From positions 77,979 to 136,015 of the forward strand of contig JAQXOE010000006.1 of the NCBI GenBank assembly GCA_029098505.1: 58,037 nt of DNA, given 5' to 3'. This document shows, in pieces, positions 49,403 through 57,927 of this stretch. Position numbers and translations under genes: made by a program. The notes under the pieces are model-generated. The model was not told the origin of the DNA. It was given only the letters and a program-made list of their open reading frames with translations, and did no database searches. This stretch comes from Bacteroidales bacterium. GTDB lineage: Bacteria; Bacteroidota; Bacteroidia; Bacteroidales; UBA932. The stretch's first letter is position 1, and each line of letters starts with the position of its first letter.

Positions 49403-50881
49403 ATGAACAACAATATATTACATATAAAGAACGGAAGCTGCACGAGTGTCACGGAGATTCCTGTACTGGGTTACGGGGATTTCAGGCAGACTGCTTCCAG
49501 ACTGCTGGGCGACAAGGCAAGACATTGCGTCAGCTATTTCGCTTACCCTTGCAACGAAGGGTTCAGGCTGATGATGTGCATCGCGGATGACAGCGCGCAC
49601 GACATTCTGGTGTTCGCCTGCGATGTGGAGAAGGATGCCGAACTTCCTTCAATTGCCGCAGAGCAGCTCGCACTCGAGCGTTTTGAGCGCGAAATTCACG
49701 AGAATTGGGGCCTCGGCTTCACGGGACATCCGTGGTACAAGCCAGTCCGCGACTTTATGCCTGACAAGTACAAGTTCTTTGAGATGGCCGGCGAGGAGCT
49801 CCACGAGGTCGGCGTCGGTCCCGTTCACGCAGGAGTGATCGAGCCCGGCCATTTCCGCTTCATCTGCAACGGCGAGGACGTCCTGCACCTTGAAATCCAG
49901 CTCGGATGGCAGCACAGGGGCATTGAAAAGCTGATGCTCGACAAAAAACGCCTCATCGAGCGCGTGCTTCTGGCGGAAAGCATTGCGGGAGACACTTCCG
50001 TGAGCCACTCCACAGCCTTTGCAGGACTTTGGGAAGCCCTTTGCGGTACGGTTCCTGGCGATGATGTTCTCTGGGCCAGAACGCTGGCGGCAGAACTCGA
50101 GCGTATGGCCAACCATACCGGTGACCTGGGCGCAATCTGCGGAGATGTTGCATACCAGCTCGGCGCCGCGGTGTACGGGCGCCTGCGCACCCCTATCGTC
50201 AACTTCTCCCAGCGCTGGTGCGGCAACCGCCTCGGCAAGGGCAATGTCCGTCCCTCCTATGCCCCATACGCCTTTACGGAAGAACTCAGGAGGCAATTGC
50301 TTCAGGACCTGACCGCATACGAGCGTGACTTCCTGGAGATGAGCGACAAAATCCAGCACTTCCCTTCCGTTCTCTCACGTCTGGACCGCACCGGAGTGGT
50401 CAGCAGGGAGCAGGCGGAAGCAATAGGAGCTGTCGGTATGGCCGCGAAATGCACTTCAGTATGCAGGGACATACGCGCTTCGCACCCTTATGCGGCATAT
50501 CCTGCTCTCAGCATCGAGCCCGTAGTCAAGGATGGCGGTGACGTATTGGCACGGACGGAACTCCGCATCGACGAGGTGAAGCAGTCTCTCGCAATCGTGC
50601 GCGTCCTGCTGGAGAACGTGCCGGCCTTCGACGGAAAAATGCGATCCCCGGGGCAGCCTAAGGCCGATTCCTTCGCAATATCCCTCACCGAGGGATGGAG
50701 GGGAGAAATCTGCCATTGCGCCGTAACCGGGGCCGACGGTGAATTATTGACATACAAGATAAAAGATCCGTCATTCCACAACTGGATGGCTCTGGCGCTC
50801 GCTGTTCGCGGCAACGAGATTTCCGATTTCCCTATTTGCAACAAAAGTTTCAACCTGTCCTACTGCGGACACGATCTATAA
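49403..50881 (+). CDS. HyfG-like large subunit lacking the NiFe-binding cysteines
   Basis: The 492-residue protein matches the HyfG/HycE fusion of NuoC (about 1-120) and NuoD-like catalytic parts (about 125-492). It aligns clearly (GPVHAGVIEPGHFRF; LGWQHRGIEKLM; SHSTAFAGLWEAL; ELERMANHTGDLGAI). At the N-terminal CxxC position it reads SIAGDTSVSHS (Ala195 and Thr198 instead of Cys). At the C-terminal CxxC it reads NLSYCGHDL (Ser486 and Gly489 instead of Cys; Cys488 is off by one). It ends three residues after that site, so there is no tail for a maturation protease. It therefore cannot bind a normal NiFe centre; the reaction is unknown. Confidence 0.9.
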   Translation: MNNNILHIKNGSCTSVTEIPVLGYGDFRQTASRLLGDKARHCVSYFAYPCNEGFRLMMCIADDSAHDILVFACDVEKDAELPSIAAEQLALERFEREIHENWGLGFTGHPWYKPVRDFMPDKYKFFEMAGEELHEVGVGPVHAGVIEPGHFRFICNGEDVLHLEIQLGWQHRGIEKLMLDKKRLIERVLLAESIAGDTSVSHSTAFAGLWEALCGTVPGDDVLWARTLAAELERMANHTGDLGAICGDVAYQLGAAVYGRLRTPIVNFSQRWCGNRLGKGNVRPSYAPYAFTEELRRQLLQDLTAYERDFLEMSDKIQHFPSVLSRLDRTGVVSREQAEAIGAVGMAAKCTSVCRDIRASHPYAAYPALSIEPVVKDGGDVLARTELRIDEVKQSLAIVRVLLENVPAFDGKMRSPGQPKADSFAISLTEGWRGEICHCAVTGADGELLTYKIKDPSFHNWMALALAVRGNEISDFPICNKSFNLSYCGHDL

Positions 50882-50892
50882 CAGCACAAGAA

Positions 50893-51639
50893 ATGTTCAA
50901 CAGTTTGAAGATATTCCTTCATCAAGGAAAACAATATATTCCTGACCTGCGCGCAGCCAAGGCTCCGGGAGTGTTCCGAGGCCGTCCGGTCATCTCAACG
51001 GAAAAGGTTGATGAGCAGGCACTTGCATCTGTCTGCCCGAGCGGTGCAATCTCCACTTCGCCGGTGAGCATTGACCTGGGCAGATGCCTGTTCTGCGGTG
51101 AATGCGAAAGATGCTTCCCGGGCAAGGTCCATTTCACTGACGACACCCATCTCGCGACCAATGTGCGGGAAAGACTCATTATACGCGAGGGCGAAGACAA
51201 GCCTATCGAGCTGGACAAGGAGGCAATCCGTCCGGAAATCCGCAAGATCTTCCGCAATTCCCTGAAACTCAGACAGGTAAGTGCAGGAGGAGACGGCAGC
51301 TGCGAGGCGGAGCTGAATGCCACCGGCAATGTGCAGTTCGACCTCGGCCGCTATGGAATCGAGTTCGCTGCGTCACCAAGACACGCGGACGGAGTCCTGA
51401 TAACCGGACCGATATCCGGCAATATGGCCAAGGCCCTGGAACTCACCTACGAAGCCTGCCCCGAGCCGAGGATTGTGGTTCTGGACGGTACGGATGCCAT
51501 CAGCGGAGGAATGTTCGCAGACAGCCCCGAGCTTGACCGTTCCTTCCTCGAGAATCATCAGGTGGATCTCTACATACCGGGCAATCCGGCACATCCTCTC
51601 ACCGTAATCAACGGACTGCTTGACCTTACCAAAAAGTAA
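50893..51639 (+). CDS. Ferredoxin-small subunit fusion (HyfH+HyfI-like) with most proximal-cluster cysteines lost
   Basis: From ATG 50893 the protein has 248 residues. Residues 40-85 are half of a 2[4Fe-4S] ferredoxin: Cys48 in VCPSGAI, and Cys65, Cys68, Cys71 and Cys74 in RCLFCGECERCFPG. This is enough for one [4Fe-4S] cluster; the first CxxCxxC is missing. Residues 125-248 are NuoB/HyfI-like (FDLGRYGIEFAASPRHADGVLITGP, VDLYIPGNPAHP). Of the four Cys that hold the proximal cluster, only Cys137 (GSCEAEL) remains; Asp134, Asp201 and Asn231 replace the others. Separate subunits in hydrogenase 4 are joined here. It starts 11 bases after the large-subunit stop. Confidence 0.87.
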   Translation: MFNSLKIFLHQGKQYIPDLRAAKAPGVFRGRPVISTEKVDEQALASVCPSGAISTSPVSIDLGRCLFCGECERCFPGKVHFTDDTHLATNVRERLIIREGEDKPIELDKEAIRPEIRKIFRNSLKLRQVSAGGDGSCEAELNATGNVQFDLGRYGIEFAASPRHADGVLITGPISGNMAKALELTYEACPEPRIVVLDGTDAISGGMFADSPELDRSFLENHQVDLYIPGNPAHPLTVINGLLDLTKK

Positions 51640-51674
51640 CGATATACTAGCACTCATCTCAAACCTAAAAAAGT

Positions 51675-54600
51675 ATGGTAAAAACAAAACATTCAGCATT
51701 GAGGTACTGCGTGGCGATTGCGTTATGCGCAGCTCTTGCCGTACCTTCAAAAGCAGCCATTCTTGGATCAGAATCCAGCGCAATGACACAACAGCAGAAC
51801 GATATCGTAAAGGGTATCGTTGTGGATGAGAACGGTGAAACTGTAATCGGTGCAAGCGTTCTTATCAAAGGAACCGTAAGCGGTACTGTCACAGGTATGG
51901 ACGGAAGGTTTGAAATCAGGGCTGCCAAGGGCAGTACCCTCGTCATTTCATCCATCGGCTATGTTACCAAGGAAGTGACCGTCAACGGCAACAGCCTCTC
52001 CGTCACCCTTCCTACAGACAGCGAGGCTCTTGAAGAGGTCATCATCACCGGTTACGGTACCTTCAAGAAATCGGCTTATGCAGGTTCTGCAGCTGTTGTC
52101 AAGACTGAGTCAATCAAGGATGTACCTACTGTATCCCTTAACGAGATGCTTCAGGGTGCAGCTCCGGGTGTGACCATGCAGCAGAATTCGGGTATTCCGG
52201 GTTCAGCCACTTCAATTTCCATCCGTGGTATGGGTTCATTCAATGCCAGCAACTCTCCTCTTTATGTGATTGACGGTATTCCGGTAAACACCGGCAACCA
52301 GTCATCACTTGGTACAGATGCCGGCCTCGATGCTCTCGCTACACTTAACCCTTCTGATATTGAGACACTTACCGTCATCAAGGACGCAGCCGCAGCTTCT
52401 CTTTACGGTAGCCGTGCAGCCAACGGTGTCATTGTTATCACCACCAAGAAAGGACAGAGCGGCAAAGCTTCCGTAGGTCTCAAGGCTTCGTGGGGTTTCT
52501 CCGACTTCGCAATGCCGTTCCGCCAGACTCTCAACGGTGATGAGCGCCGCCAGGCAGTCTATGAGGCAGCCTACAACTCTGAAATCGCATCGGGCAAGAC
52601 CCACGACGAGGCTAACGAAACAGCTATCGAACATATGGAGGAATACGCTCCGATTCCTTGGTCTGGCTATACCGACTGGACCGACGTGCTCTTCCAGAAA
52701 GGCAACCATCAGAACTATGATGTAAACATTTCCGGCGGTACCGACAAAGCGAAGTACTTCGCTTCCCTCGGTTATATGGAGCAGAACGGTATCACCCTCA
52801 ATTCAGGCCTGGAGCGTATCACAGGCCGCATCAATGCTGATTTCAAGGCTACTGACAAGATTACGTTCGGTGTGAACGTCCTCTTCTCCAACGTCAATCA
52901 GGATGCATACGGAGAGGGAACAAGCTACACCTCGCCTTTCTACTCATCAGTCAGCAAGGTTTCTCCTTCAGACCCTGTCTACAATGAGGACGGTTCCTGG
53001 AACCGCGACCTCATCTCCCTCGGAGACCGCAACCCTCTTCTCTCAATGACCTACGACAGGAAGCGTGAGTATGTGACCCGTCAGTTCAACACAGCCTGGG
53101 CTCAGTACGTAATTCTCGAAAGACTCATTTTCAAAACTACCGTAGGTTATGACTATCAGGTCAACAAAGGACAGAACTGGTATGATCCGCGCACCTCGAA
53201 CGGTGACGACTACAACGGACTTGAGGAAGATACCATCTACCAGCGCAAGAACCTCGTATGGACCAACCAGCTCACCTACAACCACAGCTGGGGCGAGAAC
53301 CATATGGATTATCTCCTCGGTTATGAGACCAACGACTACTCACGCGACTATGTATCCGCTGAAACCCAGAATTTCGCAACCTCTGGCAAGCACGACATCA
53401 GCAATGGTGCGATAACATCGGGTGCGGGCGGTACAAAAACCGGGACACGTCTCATTTCATATATCGGACGTATCAATTACGATTACGCCAAGCGTTATTT
53501 CCTTGGTGCCAGCTTCCGTGAGGACGGTTCATCACGTCTCCACAGGAGCAACCGCTGGGGAAGCTTCTGGTCGGCATCTGCAGCCTGGAGACTTTCTGAG
53601 GAAAGCTGGATGAGCGGAGTCAGCAACGTATTGACAGACGCCAAGCTGCGCGCTTCCTACGGTGCCAACGGCACCCTTCCTTCAGATTACTTCGGATATA
53701 TGGGCCTCAGCTCAGTGACCAACAACTACAACGGTCTCCCGGGTATGTTCCCTATCCAGATTGCCAACGAGGACCTCAGATGGGAGAAGAACTACAACTT
53801 CAACGTCGGTGTTGACTTCTCGCTCTGGAACCGTATCGACGCCACTGTCGAATACTATTCACGCAAGACCAGTGACCTCCTTATGGACTATCCGATCTCT
53901 ATGACTACCGGTTTCGATTCTTTCCTTTTCAATATCGGAAAGGTTCAGAACAGGGGTGTCGAGCTAGATCTCCACGCAAACGTAATCAACAGAGGATCAT
54001 TCAATTGGGATGTAAACCTCAATATGTCACACAATGCGAACAAGATTCTTGAGCTTGACGGCAAGCAGACCGAAATCGTCAGCGGAACACAGATTCACAA
54101 GGTAGGTCTTCCATACCGCACATTCTATGTTTATGAGTTTGCAGGCATCGACCCTGAGGATGGTGAGCCTATGTTCTACACCAACAAGCTCGTGAACGGC
54201 GTGCTCCAAAAGGAGACCACCAAGGAGCTTGAGACAGCAGAACGCATAGGGTACAAGAATGCGGAGGCTAAGGTGACCGGAGGTTTGATCAATACCTTGC
54301 GCTACGGAATCATTGACCTTTCATTCAACATCAGCTATCAGTTCGGAGGTTACGGCTTCGACAAGTGGGCACAGAAGGTGGATCACCGCGGATATGACTC
54401 AGACCTGAACTTCCCTGCATACTACAGAGACCGTTGGCAGAAGCCTGGTGACGTGGTGAAGTATGAGAAACTCGACTATGATGCAGAGTACCTTATGTCC
54501 GACTACTATGCCAACTCACGAAACGTGAACAGCACCGACTTCATACGTCTGCGCAACCTCACCATGGGAGTCACCGTTCCAAGCGCTTGGGTAAGGAAGA

Positions 54601-54758
54601 TCAACATTGACCGTTGCCGCCTCTATATGTCAGGCAACAACCTCCTCACCTGGGCGAAGTATGACTACTACGACCCTGAGTCGGTAACTAATGGTTCCAC
54701 CAACTGGGGTACACCTCCTCTCAAGACCATTACCTTCGGTATTGACCTTTCATTCTAA
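51675..54758 (+). CDS. susC: SusC/RagA-type TonB-linked outer membrane protein
   Basis: The 1027-residue protein has a signal peptide (cleaved near KAA, residue 28) and a CarboxypepD_reg domain (about 44-120, VKGIVVDENGETVIGASVLIKG in pieces). A TonB box-like LEEVIITGYG, a plug domain (SLNEMLQGAAPGV ... GSATSISIRGMGSF ... YVIDGIPV) and a beta-barrel end with Phe (TFGIDLSF). There is no STN domain, so no transenvelope sigma signalling is expected. SusC imports large nutrients such as glycans or peptides with the SusD lid. The start follows the Ehr-type operon by 35 bases. The substrate cannot be predicted. Confidence 0.96.
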   Translation: MVKTKHSALRYCVAIALCAALAVPSKAAILGSESSAMTQQQNDIVKGIVVDENGETVIGASVLIKGTVSGTVTGMDGRFEIRAAKGSTLVISSIGYVTKEVTVNGNSLSVTLPTDSEALEEVIITGYGTFKKSAYAGSAAVVKTESIKDVPTVSLNEMLQGAAPGVTMQQNSGIPGSATSISIRGMGSFNASNSPLYVIDGIPVNTGNQSSLGTDAGLDALATLNPSDIETLTVIKDAAAASLYGSRAANGVIVITTKKGQSGKASVGLKASWGFSDFAMPFRQTLNGDERRQAVYEAAYNSEIASGKTHDEANETAIEHMEEYAPIPWSGYTDWTDVLFQKGNHQNYDVNISGGTDKAKYFASLGYMEQNGITLNSGLERITGRINADFKATDKITFGVNVLFSNVNQDAYGEGTSYTSPFYSSVSKVSPSDPVYNEDGSWNRDLISLGDRNPLLSMTYDRKREYVTRQFNTAWAQYVILERLIFKTTVGYDYQVNKGQNWYDPRTSNGDDYNGLEEDTIYQRKNLVWTNQLTYNHSWGENHMDYLLGYETNDYSRDYVSAETQNFATSGKHDISNGAITSGAGGTKTGTRLISYIGRINYDYAKRYFLGASFREDGSSRLHRSNRWGSFWSASAAWRLSEESWMSGVSNVLTDAKLRASYGANGTLPSDYFGYMGLSSVTNNYNGLPGMFPIQIANEDLRWEKNYNFNVGVDFSLWNRIDATVEYYSRKTSDLLMDYPISMTTGFDSFLFNIGKVQNRGVELDLHANVINRGSFNWDVNLNMSHNANKILELDGKQTEIVSGTQIHKVGLPYRTFYVYEFAGIDPEDGEPMFYTNKLVNGVLQKETTKELETAERIGYKNAEAKVTGGLINTLRYGIIDLSFNISYQFGGYGFDKWAQKVDHRGYDSDLNFPAYYRDRWQKPGDVVKYEKLDYDAEYLMSDYYANSRNVNSTDFIRLRNLTMGVTVPSAWVRKINIDRCRLYMSGNNLLTWAKYDYYDPESVTNGSTNWGTPPLKTITFGIDLSF

Positions 54759-54772
54759 CATTCGAAAACAGT

Positions 54773-56251
54773 ATGACAACAATGAATAAAACAATATACA
54801 GATTATCTGCCATTGCCGCAGCGCTGCTGATTGCCTGCTCTTGCGGAAATGATTGGCTTGATCTTGAATCGTCAACTGCCATCAGCACCGATTCATCAGT
54901 CAAGGTACTGCAGGATTGCAAAGCTTCCCTCAATGGAATCTACAGCACAATGCAGAACGCCTATGCATACTCGGGACGCCTCGTTTACTACGGTGACGCC
55001 GCAGGAGACGATATGCAGTCCTACAAGGCTACAAGCCGTACTGCTGACGTCTATCTTTTCGGATATACCCAGAATACCGTCAAGGAGTCGTACTGGCTCT
55101 ATCCTTACTCGCTCATCAGTGCCTGCAACACCGTCCTCGAGCAGATTGACAATATTGAAACCAGCGAGACAGAATTTCTGAACTACTACAAGGGACAGGC
55201 TCTCGCCCTCCGCGGAATGTTCCTCTTCGACCTGACCAAACTGTTCGGATATCCATACAAGAAGGACAATGGCGCCAGCCTTGGAGTTCCTATTGTCACA
55301 GAAGTACTGGACAGGAATGCAAAGCCGTCACGCAACACAGTTGCCGAGTGCTACACCCAGATCATCAAGGACCTCACCGACGGTATCGCCCTTATGAATA
55401 CCAAGACCGGCAATTCATTCCACAAGGGTTGGATCAACCGTCCTGCAGCCCTCTCGCTTCTGAGCCGCGTATATCTCTACCACGGAGATGACGCAAAGGC
55501 CCTCAGCACCGCACAGGAAGCCATTTCAGCGGCAGAATCAAAGGGTTACGCCCTCTGGACCAATGCCGAGTACAACAATGCCTGGGCAGTGGACGTTGAC
55601 GCCAGTGCACCAGGTGAGACTCTCTTCGAGATTGTAAACCTCACTGACGACTCTCCGGGCAAGGAGGCCCTCGGATACCTCTACAATGACTACGGCTACT
55701 ATGATATCCTCTGCACCAGCAGCTTCTACAGCCTTCTTTCATCAGACCCTGACGACGTGCGTCTTTCAGTAGCTCCTATCTCACCAAAGCGTACCAAGCG
55801 CGTATTCATCAAGAAGTATGCTCCTCAGGGCTCAGAGACCATCTCTGACGCCAATATCCGCCTCCTCCGCCTCTCTGAGACCTATCTCAATGCCGCAGAG
55901 GCTGCAATGAAGACAGGCGACAATACTCTTGCAGCCGAGTACCTCAATGCGATTGTAAGCCGTGCAAATCCGGCCAATAGCGTAAGCGCTGACGAGATTA
56001 CTCTTGACAGGATTATGACAGAGCGCCGCAAGGAGCTCGTAGGTGAAGGACACCGCTTCTTCGACGCACTCCGCGACGGCGGTTATGTCGAGCGCTATGA
56101 TGTTTCCATCAAGGCCATCAGCAGCACAAAGCATCTCGTGATGTCTGATGAGAAGAAGAAGTTCAATTGGGATTATGACCATTGCGTCCTCCCTGTCCCT
56201 GTAGGTGAAATTGATGCCAATCCAAATATCAAGCAGAATCCAGGCTATTGA
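54773..56251 (+). CDS. susD: RagB/SusD-type nutrient-binding outer membrane lipoprotein
   Basis: The 492-residue protein has a lipoprotein signal (LLIACSC, start ATG 54773; ATG 54782 is possible) and the SusD-like helical TPR fold (GQALALRGMFLFDLTKLFGYPY in pieces, RLSETYLNAAEAAMKTGD, and a C-terminal RMTERRKELVGEGHRFFDALRDG-type segment, VERYD). It caps the SusC channel and binds the nutrient. It starts 14 bases after the susC stop. No glycosidase, peptidase, ECF sigma or hybrid sensor gene is beside this pair. A terminator follows at 56269-56303. Confidence 0.94.
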   Translation: MTTMNKTIYRLSAIAAALLIACSCGNDWLDLESSTAISTDSSVKVLQDCKASLNGIYSTMQNAYAYSGRLVYYGDAAGDDMQSYKATSRTADVYLFGYTQNTVKESYWLYPYSLISACNTVLEQIDNIETSETEFLNYYKGQALALRGMFLFDLTKLFGYPYKKDNGASLGVPIVTEVLDRNAKPSRNTVAECYTQIIKDLTDGIALMNTKTGNSFHKGWINRPAALSLLSRVYLYHGDDAKALSTAQEAISAAESKGYALWTNAEYNNAWAVDVDASAPGETLFEIVNLTDDSPGKEALGYLYNDYGYYDILCTSSFYSLLSSDPDDVRLSVAPISPKRTKRVFIKKYAPQGSETISDANIRLLRLSETYLNAAEAAMKTGDNTLAAEYLNAIVSRANPANSVSADEITLDRIMTERRKELVGEGHRFFDALRDGGYVERYDVSIKAISSTKHLVMSDEKKKFNWDYDHCVLPVPVGEIDANPNIKQNPGY

Positions 56252-56268
56252 TGTTCAGCCTATTGTCT

Positions 56269-56303
56269 AAGAAGGAGGCCCTACAAAGGGTCCCCTTCTT
56301 TTT
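56269..56303 (+). terminator. Intrinsic terminator of susCD
   Basis: AAGAAGG (56269-56275) pairs with CCTTCTT (56294-56300), with CCC/GGG inside (56279-56281 and 56288-56290), followed by a T-run. It separates susCD from the phosphatase gene. Confidence 0.75.
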
Positions 56304-56331
56304 ATTAATGATTTCCAAAACAAAGCAATCA

Positions 56332-57447
56332 ATGAAGAGACTGGGAACAGCGATACTATGCATTCTATTACCGGTATTGGCATACACACAAGTTGTGGAC
56401 CCGGAGCCGGGACGCCTCACAGCAGACGGCCCTTACCTTTTTTACCGCAACGACGGGGGCAGCAGAATCGTCACCGTCGACCTTGACGGCAATATTTCTG
56501 AAACGGAAAGCCCTGCAGCCCCCGCCAGCGTCCACGTGACCAGCCACGACGGGAAATACAGCTTCGATGTGCCTCTTCACAATATTGAGCGTCAGCCTTG
56601 GGCAATGGAGGCAAGGGAAAAGACCTGCATCATCTCCGACCCACACGGCAGGCTTGACTGTCTGGTAAGCATACTCAGGGCTTGCGAGGTAATTGACTAT
56701 GAGCTCAATTGGTGCTTCGGGGAGAACCATCTGGTAATAATCGGAGACATTATGGACAGAGGTGATGACGTGACTCAGATATTGTGGCTCGTGTACAAGC
56801 TCGAAGCGGAGGCTGAAGCCGCCGGCGGTTCATTGTCATTCGTTTATGGCAATCACGAAGGGATGGTGCTCGCCGGGGATTTGCGCTACTGCCGTGACAA
56901 GTACAAGGAACTGGCTGACAAACTGGGAATGGAGGTACCTGAACTCTATGGTCCCGACACTGAACTTGGAAGATGGTTAAGCACACGAAACACGATAATG
57001 AAGATAGGTGCAGATGTCTTCGTGCATGCCGGATTGAGCGCTGACCTGTTCAGACTTGATATGGACATACCGGAGATCAACAAACTATGTTCAGAAGCTA
57101 TCTTCCTGACCAGCAAGGAAAAAGCCGAAGTATCGGAGATTACTAAGATGCTTTTCAAGACAAACGGACCGGTCTGGTACAGAGGTTATTTCTCAAGAGA
57201 CGAGAAATACGGAGGCAGGATGGATATGGCTACACTGGAGCTTATTCTTGAGCGCTATGACGCGGAAAGGGTTTTCGTCGGCCACACCATCGTCAGGAAT
57301 ATCAGGGATTTATACCGAGGAAAGGTTGTTGCCGTCGATGTGGATGCAAAACTGAATTACGAGGCAGGCCGCGGCCGTGCAGTGATGCTTGAGGGCGACC
57401 GGGCTTATGTAGTCAAGGATTCTGGAAAGAGACGGAGATTGAGATGA
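56332..57447 (+). CDS. Periplasmic-type metallophosphoesterase (PPP/Shewanella-like phosphatase family)
   Basis: From ATG 56332 the protein has 371 residues with a signal peptide (MKRLGTAILCILLPVLAYTQ). An in-frame ATG at 56248 would read through the susCD terminator and is rejected. The PPP-type motifs are ISDPHGR, IIGDIMDRGDD, YGNHEGM, VHAGLS and VFVGHT, holding the two metal ions. Such Ser/Thr phosphatases of the Shewanella-like class occur in bacteria and some eukaryotes; the natural substrate is unknown. The N-terminal 80 residues (DPEPGRLTADGPYLFYRND, VTSHDGKYSF) are a separate small beta domain. Confidence 0.88.
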   Translation: MKRLGTAILCILLPVLAYTQVVDPEPGRLTADGPYLFYRNDGGSRIVTVDLDGNISETESPAAPASVHVTSHDGKYSFDVPLHNIERQPWAMEAREKTCIISDPHGRLDCLVSILRACEVIDYELNWCFGENHLVIIGDIMDRGDDVTQILWLVYKLEAEAEAAGGSLSFVYGNHEGMVLAGDLRYCRDKYKELADKLGMEVPELYGPDTELGRWLSTRNTIMKIGADVFVHAGLSADLFRLDMDIPEINKLCSEAIFLTSKEKAEVSEITKMLFKTNGPVWYRGYFSRDEKYGGRMDMATLELILERYDAERVFVGHTIVRNIRDLYRGKVVAVDVDAKLNYEAGRGRAVMLEGDRAYVVKDSGKRRRLR

Positions 57448-57472
57448 AATAATCATCGGAATTATCTTGAAG

Positions 57473-57500
57473 GAGGGATGGCCTTTTGAGTCATCCTCTT
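57473..57500 (+). terminator. Probable terminator of the phosphatase gene
   Basis: GAGGGATG (57473-57480) pairs with CATCCTC (57492-57498) with one bulged G, followed by TTTATTTAT. The region from 57501 to 57644 holds nothing else that I can recognise. Confidence 0.6.
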
Positions 57501-57644
57501 TATTTATCCGGATAGGGTGACGAATACTCAAACAGGCGGAAAATGATGCCTGATGGAGGCAAAGGGTTCGAGACAATATTTGTTGCAGAGACGATTCTTA
57601 CCCTCGTGCAATTCACCGGCCACAATAGAGCGTGTCTTGAAAAC

Positions 57645-57677
57645 AAAAAAAAGACTCTCTGGAAATCCAGAAAGTCT
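57645..57677 (-). terminator. Strong intrinsic terminator ending the 16S-tRNA transcript
   Basis: AGACTCTCTGG (57652-57662) pairs with CCAGAAAGTCT (57667-57677), one wobble, loop AAAT. On the reverse strand it is followed by seven T (A-run 57645-57651). It lies 11 bases after the tRNA-Ala gene, where the 23S rRNA leader would normally run. Confidence 0.9.
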
Positions 57678-57688
57678 ATTAGAAGAAG

Positions 57689-57761
57689 TGGAGATAAAGA
57701 GATTCGAACTCTTGACCCCCTGCTTGCAAAGCAGGTGCTCTACCAACTGAGCTATACCCCC
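57689..57761 (-). tRNA. tRNA-Ala (anticodon TGC)
   Basis: The reverse strand begins GGGGGTATAGCTCAG and contains the anticodon stem CCTGCTT-TGC-AAGCAGG and the T arm AAGAGTTCGAATCTCTT. The acceptor pairs GGGGGTA with TATCTCC (two wobbles). It has 73 bases without an encoded CCA. It follows tRNA-Ile by seven bases, in the usual rRNA-operon spacer order. Confidence 0.95.
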
Positions 57762-57768
57762 AAAGAGG

Positions 57769-57842
57769 TAGGGACGCGCGGAGTTGAACCGCGGACCTCT
57801 ACATTATCAGTGTAGCGCTCTAACCAACTGAGCTACGCCCCT
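57769..57842 (-). tRNA. tRNA-Ile (anticodon GAT)
   Basis: The reverse strand reads AGGGGCGTAGCTCAG, with anticodon region CTACACTGATAATGTAG (anticodon GAT) and T arm CGCGGTTCAACTCCGCG. The acceptor pairs AGGGGCG with CGTCCCT. It has 74 bases, no encoded CCA. It lies between 16S rRNA and tRNA-Ala. Confidence 0.95.
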
Positions 57843-57927
57843 ATATAATTAAAAGATAAGTACAAGACACTTTTCAAATCGTGCCTTGAAACACTTAAAC
57901 CGACAGCTTGCGTCATTCACAGCTCCA

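Noticed and set aside
57543..57815. Forward frame of 90 codons across the tRNA genes
   Set aside because: It runs antisense through tRNA-Ala, tRNA-Ile and the terminator; the tRNA structures explain the sequence.
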